From assembly GCF_029867415.1 (NCBI RefSeq), contig NW_026705392.1:186001-250000 (forward strand): 64,000 nucleotides of DNA, read 5' to 3'. The notes under the pieces are model-generated. The model ran no database searches. It was not told the origin of the DNA and was given only the letters and a program-made list of their open reading frames with translations. Numbering within the stretch: the stretch's first letter is position 1; each line of letters starts with the position of its first letter. The translations under genes and the position numbers were made by a program. Source of the stretch: Vicia villosa. Lineage: Eukaryota; Streptophyta; Magnoliopsida; Fabales; Fabaceae. This document shows, in pieces, positions 58,646 through 64,000 of the stretch.

Positions 58646-59637
58646 CTATTTTTTTGTCTTCTTCTCGGCTTCTTTCTCGATGTTGTTTACGACCTCTTCA
58701 GCCAATTTCAGGGCTGAATTCTTTGTCTTCAGCTTCTTCTTGTTCTTCTCGGCTTCTTTCTTGAGGTCATCTGCCATAGCACATTCTATTTCTTCTTCAG
58801 CCAAGTTCAGGGATGACTTCCTTCTCTTCAGCTTTTTCTTGTTCTTCTTGGGTTCTTTCTCGAGGTCATCTGCCATAGCATATTCTGCTTCTTCTTCAGC
58901 CAAGTTAAGTGCTAACTTTGTCAAGCTTCCAAGCAGCTCATTGTCTTCACGCTTCAAGATGTCTAGCAGCACTTTTACTTTTTGAATCTCCATGAAATCA
59001 TCTTGCTCTTCATTTGTCATCATATCCCAATGCTTGAAAAAATCCCAAATTGCAGCTTGCTTGCTATCCCATTTCTCAATATATGTGAGAACAAATAGCC
59101 CGCATGATTTTCTATCATGTTGTAAAGGAAATTTCACATCCTCCCAACTCCACCCACTAAAGCCTATTGGTTCATTCTTCTTAGCATTTATCAACTCAAT
59201 CCCATATCTCACTTTCCACTTCCCCCAGTTGTCCCATTCATCTTCTTTTCTAAATGTGAACTTTTCACAACTATTCAGAAATGTGAACTTCTGTTCTTTG
59301 AAATCGATCACATATGCAGCATAGTGACTCTGCATATAAACTGGGAAAAACCACTGTAATGATAAAAAGAAATCATTAGTACAATAATCAACATGGAACT
59401 CAATACTATCCCACTCTCTACCTAACCTTGTAATTAATCAAAACACATTACTCAATACTATCAACATATTACTTAAACATTATTGAATATTATCCTACGT
59501 ACTGTTCAAAACTAGCACAAATATTAAGCAAAAATGTACTTAAATATTCAGGATTTTCGATGTCTATATCATTAAAATCCATGTATTTGAGATGTCGTAA
59601 GCATGCATGTGGACCTCCGTTTTTCGGGCCATACCTC
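58646..59637 (-). pseudogene. ULP1/C48-like cysteine protease, 5' end cut by LTR
   Basis: Two exons are readable on the minus strand: one from the LTR edge (59637) to about 59494 (YGPKNGGPHACLRHLKY, then ...STFLLNICASFEQY), a donor-like GTAGGATA, and a second from an acceptor TTACAG near 59355 to the stop at 58646 (WFFPVYMQSHYAAYVIDF...). From Met 59335 the second exon gives 229 residues with His4 (HYAAYVID), Gln72 and Cys78 (LQHDRKSCGLF), matching His, Gln and Cys of SUMO proteases; the place of the catalytic Asp is Asn21 (FLNS). The tail (about 142-229) is three 33-residue repeats of LNLAEEE...AMADDL...KNKKKLK type. Similar domains ride in some MULE transposons. The N-terminal part is missing because the Ogre LTR interrupts it. 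Confidence 0.75.
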
Positions 59638-62410
59638 TGAGCGGGAGAGATACGTGAACTGACTCTTTTTTATCGCCTATGCTTTCGCATTTTTGAAAAA
59701 TTCACAGAGTCGCCACCGACCTTTTATTTTATCCAATTAAGGAAAGGTTTATAAAAGAAACAGAAAAAAGACCTTTAAGAAATTCTGGGTAAGGGGGTAG
59801 GTTATACAAAGGGAAGGTGTTAGCACCCTTTGTATCCATGGTTATCCATGGGCTCTTAAGTTTGCTTAGCTCACTTGTTTTTCGATTACTTTTCAATTGC
59901 TTTAGAATGCTCATATGTGGTTTCAAATACCTTTGTAAATTGAATTTGTAATGATCCTTGTGCGGATGTATACAAAATGTTTGTTTATCTTTCGAAAGAT
60001 GTTTTGAAAAGAACGTTAACTTTGTAATGATCCGTGTTTGGATGAAAATTTGAGATGATCCAAGGGCTCAGATTGGAGGGAACATGGTAGGCGTGGATGA
60101 GAGTGATCACGTGGGATCACAGAGACTTTCAATAAGTCAGTTGGGCCCCACCATGCACGCGTGGATGGGAGGACTGGTTGACTGGCGAATGAGAGGTGCC
60201 AGAAGCGCCACGCGTGCTGGTCAAGATTTCCAACATACTATTCATCTTCTTCAACCTTTTACCTATGGATTTAGCTGCGGATTTAGCTGCAACATTACCT
60301 GCGGATTTTCTTTGCTTTTTCCATACTTTTAGAAACCTGCAAAAACGTTAGTTTCAAACAACAAAAGCAACCCAGATCCCCTAATTAGGATGCTCTGAGT
60401 TCATTGGTGGTGTTAGTTTTGATTAAAACCCACTCTATCTATGAAAACGAAAGCTTTGCATCTTTAGAGTTCAAAAATGGCATACGATGCTCTAGGGTGT
60501 ATGGCTCACATGTGATACGTTGGATCATCTCTATATCATGTTAGGAACCCATAGAAATGATTAGTTTGTATTATAGTTAAGCGCGCATACGAAAACGAAA
60601 GCTATGAGTGTATGTTCATGTAAAACTTTATACACTTATTACGACTCTCATGGGACCAAACAAAGAGCTTATTCTTACTCTATGTTGCTTTAAGAGATGA
60701 TTGGAAGTGATTGTTTGTATTGATATTGATTGGAATATGGAATTCGAAAATTACAAAGTTTATGGAATTTTGAGAGAATTTATGAAGTTTCTTGCTATGC
60801 TTTGGCAATATTTTCGTGCTCTCTTTTTCTCCCCCCCTGTTGCTGAAATATTCTAGCCTATTTATAAGCCTTGAAGTGCTTAGAAACTAAGCTAATAAGC
60901 CTTGATTGTCTTTGTTGGAATCTTGACTTTCAAACTTAAAATCTAAGCAACCATTGCTTGAATCTTCCACACTCTTGCTCTAGGCTTCCTTTGCTGCCTT
61001 CCTTGCTGAATAATTAAGTCCCATGTGGAGACTTTAGCTTAGAAAATAAGCTATGCTTTATCCTTCCTTTTTTCCTTTTTAATTTAATCTTAAATGATAA
61101 AATTAAATCAAAAAATGGAGAAAAATGTTATGGGCTTGGTCTTGGTCGTGGGAGGCCCATAATAACATGGCAAACATGTTTGAACCATGAAAACTTGGCC
61201 CCATTTGGAAAAAATGCATTTTTGAGCAATGTTGTTTTCATGCATTTTCCCAAAATTTAGCCAACTTCAACAAGGTGTAAATCCCTCAATTTTTGTCATA
61301 TGAAGGAGTTCTTGCACTTTTTGGAAACCTCAAGGAGTCTTCTAACCAATGTCTTTGGTCTCATGTCAAAATGATTTTTGATGCTCCTTGTGTGTCCTTT
61401 TGAAAAAAGTGTCTTTTTGTTGACTTTGAAAATGACCTGTAATGTCTTTGGTCATATTTTTCAAATGGTGAATGCAATGACTATGGGATCAATTGAATTT
61501 GAAAGATAATTGAATTTACTTCAAAATGAGCTTTGGTTTGAATTTTTTGGATGAAGGATGAGAGAGTTATGACCAGTCAAAGTTGAGTTGACTTTTCAGG
61601 CAAAAACCCTAATTTTGAATCTTAGGGTTTTGTTGATTTTTGATCTTTCCTTGATGAATTATGATCATCCAATGATCACATGATGAATCCTTTGACAAAA
61701 TATGGATGTATACAAAAAAATTCATTTTTGACTGTCTGTTGACTTTTTAGTCAAACGGGTCGTCTGTTGACTTTTTGAGCTGCTGACGGTGCGTCTGAGT
61801 GAATTGAAGTTTGAAAATTTGTATGATGGTACTTTGAGATATATGGATGTGCATGAAATCCATTTGAGGTCTCAAAAACTTGTTTTTCCTGTAAAAACAA
61901 GAAAACCCTAGTCAGGGACTGTTTGTGTAGGAGACAGTTAAGCGTACCTGATTTTTGTGCAGTGTTGAGTCTCTGCTAATCGCGTGATATTCAGAAGACT
62001 TCTAGAACAAAAATCTTGGAATTTTGAATTGTAAAAGATTGATTTGATTGATGGTACAAAACACTGAGAATTGTACTGCCAGCAAATTGACTATCGACTG
62101 ACTGTTACCAGTACAGTCTGAGTTTCCTGATTCTGCGCCTGCAAAAAGATTTAACTCTGTACCAATTGTGTCAGTACTATTTATCTGTAAATAAATAAAT
62201 AGCATGTGTGAAGTAATAAACAGTATTTGGCGTTTGCGTAAGAATAAATTCAACTGCAAGCCAAATTACTGTATAAGAAAAATTCTAAAAACTAAGTATT
62301 TCATATGTCAGGATATTTGTTGAAATAAAAATCCATGATTATATGAGACTCTTAATTTTCAGATTGGAGTTTTCTTGAAAAAAGATGCGGGCAAATTTTG
62401 GGGTATAACA
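59638..62410 (-). repeat. 3' LTR of a minus-strand Ogre-type element
   Basis: 2773 bp; the minus strand starts TGTTATACCCCAAAATTTGC at 62410 and ends CTCCCGCTCA at 59638. A polypurine tract adjoins its start, so it is the 3' LTR of an element extending right. Minus-strand TATA-like TTATAAATAGGCTAG lies near 60852-60867, an acceptor TTTTTGCAG near 60337-60345, and an internal copy of the primer motif, TGGCGACTCTG, at 59715-59705. The short frames inside (60084, 62002) are not genes. Confidence 0.82.
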
Positions 62411-64000
62411 GTTGCCCCTATTCAATCTTCTTAAACCTGAAGAGATTGTCTGAAATCTGAAGGTAGAAGATGATTGGATATTTAGATGCCCGGAAAATTT
62501 GCACTTACCTTGATCAGAAGAGATGTTGGAAGTTGCATTTGAATGTCGTCTGCGAAATGTTGTTGGCAGATTGGAACATTACCTGAGATGGGCTTTCAGA
62601 TGCCACCTGGTAAATGGGTTGATGGTTTGTTCATCCGAATGAATCCATTGATTATATCTTGATGAAGGATTTGAAAGTCTTTGTGTTGACTGTTTCGGAA
62701 CCGTCCAAGGTTACCGCTTTAAGTCAAGGAGGATGATTGCTACGGAACTTGTCCGAAGTTTTTTCTGCTTTAGATTTTGAAAGTTGATCATTGTGGAACC
62801 GTTTGAGGTATCAGCTTTAGATCTTTGATGTTAGATCATTCTTGAACCGTCTGAGGTATCGACTTTAGATCTTCAATGTTAGATCGTTCTGGAACCGTCT
62901 GAGGTATCAACTTTAGATCTGCAATGTTAGATCGTTCTGGAACCGTCTGAGGTATCAACTTTAGATCTGTGATGTTAGATCGTTCTGGAACCGTCTGAGG
63001 TATCAACTTTAGATCTTCGATGCTAGATCATTCTTGAACCGTCTGAGGTATCGACTTTAGATCTTCAATGTTAGATCGTTCTGGAACCGTCTGAGGTATC
63101 AACTTAGATCTGTGATGTTAGATCGTTCTGGAACCGTCTGAGGTATCAACTTTAGATCTGTCATGTTAGATCATTCTGGAACTGTCTGAGGTATCAACTT
63201 TAGATCTGCGATGTTAGATCGTTCTGGAACCGTCTGAGGTATCAACTTTAGATCTTCGATGTTGGATCTTTCTGGAACCGTCTGAATCGTTCTGGAACCG
63301 TCTGAGGTATCAACTTTAGATCTTCGATGTTGGATCATTCTTGAACCGTCTGAGGTATCGACTTTAGATCTGCAATGTTAGATCGTTCTGGAACCGTCTG
63401 AGGTATCAACTTAGATCTGTGATGTTAGATCGTTCTGGAACCGTCTGAGGTATCAACTTAGATCTGTGATGTTAGATCGTTCTGGAACCGTCTGAGGTAT
63501 CAACTTTAGATCTTCGATGTTGGATCTTTCTGGAACCGTCTGAGGTATCAACTTAGATCTGTGATGTTAGATCGTTCTGGAACCGTCTGAGGTATCAACT
63601 TAGATCTGTGATGTTAGATCGTTCTGGAACCGTCTGAGGTATCAACTTTAGATCTGCAATGTTAGATCGTTCTGGAACCGTCTGAGGTATCGACTTTAGA
63701 TCTGCGATGTTAGATCGTTCTGGAACCGTCTGAGGTATCAACTTTAGATCTTCGATGTTTGTTTTTGAGTTGATAAGTGATCAGAATGAATCTTCGGCTT
63801 GATTATATCTGAGAGAACCGTTCATGGAATTCAGGTGAACACTGCATGTGATTGAGAATATCTTTGTTGAAGATATCTGTCTACCTGAAAAATCAAGTTA
63901 GTGATATGCAATGTTTATGATGCATGTAATGTGAGCTAAAGGAGAAATAGGCATGTTATGTTGTGTATGAATATGCGTATGAATATGCGCATGATGCATG
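62411..64000 (-). mobile_element. Interior 3' end of the minus-strand Ogre
   Basis: Begins (minus strand) with purine tract TTGAATAGGGGCAAC at 62425-62411 next to the LTR. Then come about 270 bp of degenerate unit-like sequence, the 48-bp repeat array and about 240 bp more to the window end. No coding sequence is reached. Confidence 0.78.
62790..63762 (-). repeat. 48-bp tandem repeat before Ogre 3' LTR
   Basis: About 20 copies of a unit read on + as GGAACCGTCTGAGGTATCAA plus CTTTAGATCTG..ATGTTAGATCGTTCT; starts at 62881 and 62929 show period 48. One copy near 63270-63300 is partial and several lack one T (47 bp). The monomer is unrelated to the 41-bp unit of the + strand Ogre at the same structural position. 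Confidence 0.92.

Overview
The window looks like repeat-dense nuclear DNA of a legume, most plausibly tribe Fabeae (Vicia/Pisum/Lathyrus/Lens group). Reasons: very AT-rich sequence; Ogre-type Ty3/gypsy LTRs of about 3 kb or more that start TGTCATACCCC and are followed by a tRNA-Arg-type primer site; a Sirevirus with a zinc-knuckle gag; and Tekay-like chromovirus LTRs framed by TGTAACACCC/GGGTGTTACA. Most of the 64 kb is nested LTR retrotransposon sequence. The only apparently intact host-type gene is an ATL-family RING-H2 E3 ligase at 52.4-53.3 kb (minus strand).

Layout. 1-18188: a tandem (internal-LTR-internal-LTR) array of a young chromovirus derivative whose pol is decayed. Its second complete LTR is split by a Sirevirus (7374-16350, TSD TCTTT, 1208-bp LTRs that look identical) that has gag, protease and integrase but no reverse transcriptase. 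18191-19987: a related solo or orphan LTR. 20150-27820: a relic of a minus-strand Tat-type LTR plus unassigned DNA, carrying a 2.7-kb mini-element (TSD CGCTC, 527-bp interior) and another related chromovirus LTR (25419-27301). 27821-29312 and possibly 46517-46795: a copia fragment split by a 17.2-kb Ogre derivative (29313-46511, TSD CTTTC). That Ogre keeps only a broken gag and has a 4.6-kb Ogre-like LTR inserted in its leader. 46796-50115: a third Ogre-like LTR, truncated. 52.4-53.3 kb: the RING gene. 54.7-59.6 kb: a decayed FAR1/MULE-type transposase convergent with a ULP1-like cysteine protease remnant, which is cut by the 3' LTR of a minus-strand Ogre running off the right end (59638-64000).

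The least expected signals are non-coding. Four related chromovirus LTRs share a putative splice donor and acceptor inside the LTR. Three of them carry, at the same place within that putative intron, six copies of a short palindrome arranged as three pairs. The motif is GTAATCGGTTAC-like in two families and CGCGCCGCG-like in the third, but the 3x2 arrangement is kept. Downstream are two small hairpins with compensatory changes and a 9-10 nt sequence complementary to the primer-binding site. In the Ogre-like LTRs there are tRNA-like modules, a second copy of the tRNA-Arg primer motif about 60 nt inside the LTR end, and unrelated tandem-repeat blocks at the same place before the 3' LTR.

A common theme is transposition without an own polymerase. 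The chromovirus unit, the Sirevirus, the Ogre and the mini-element all lack a usable RT, yet have intact boundaries, target duplications or nearly identical LTRs. This suggests mobilisation in trans by autonomous relatives elsewhere in the genome.
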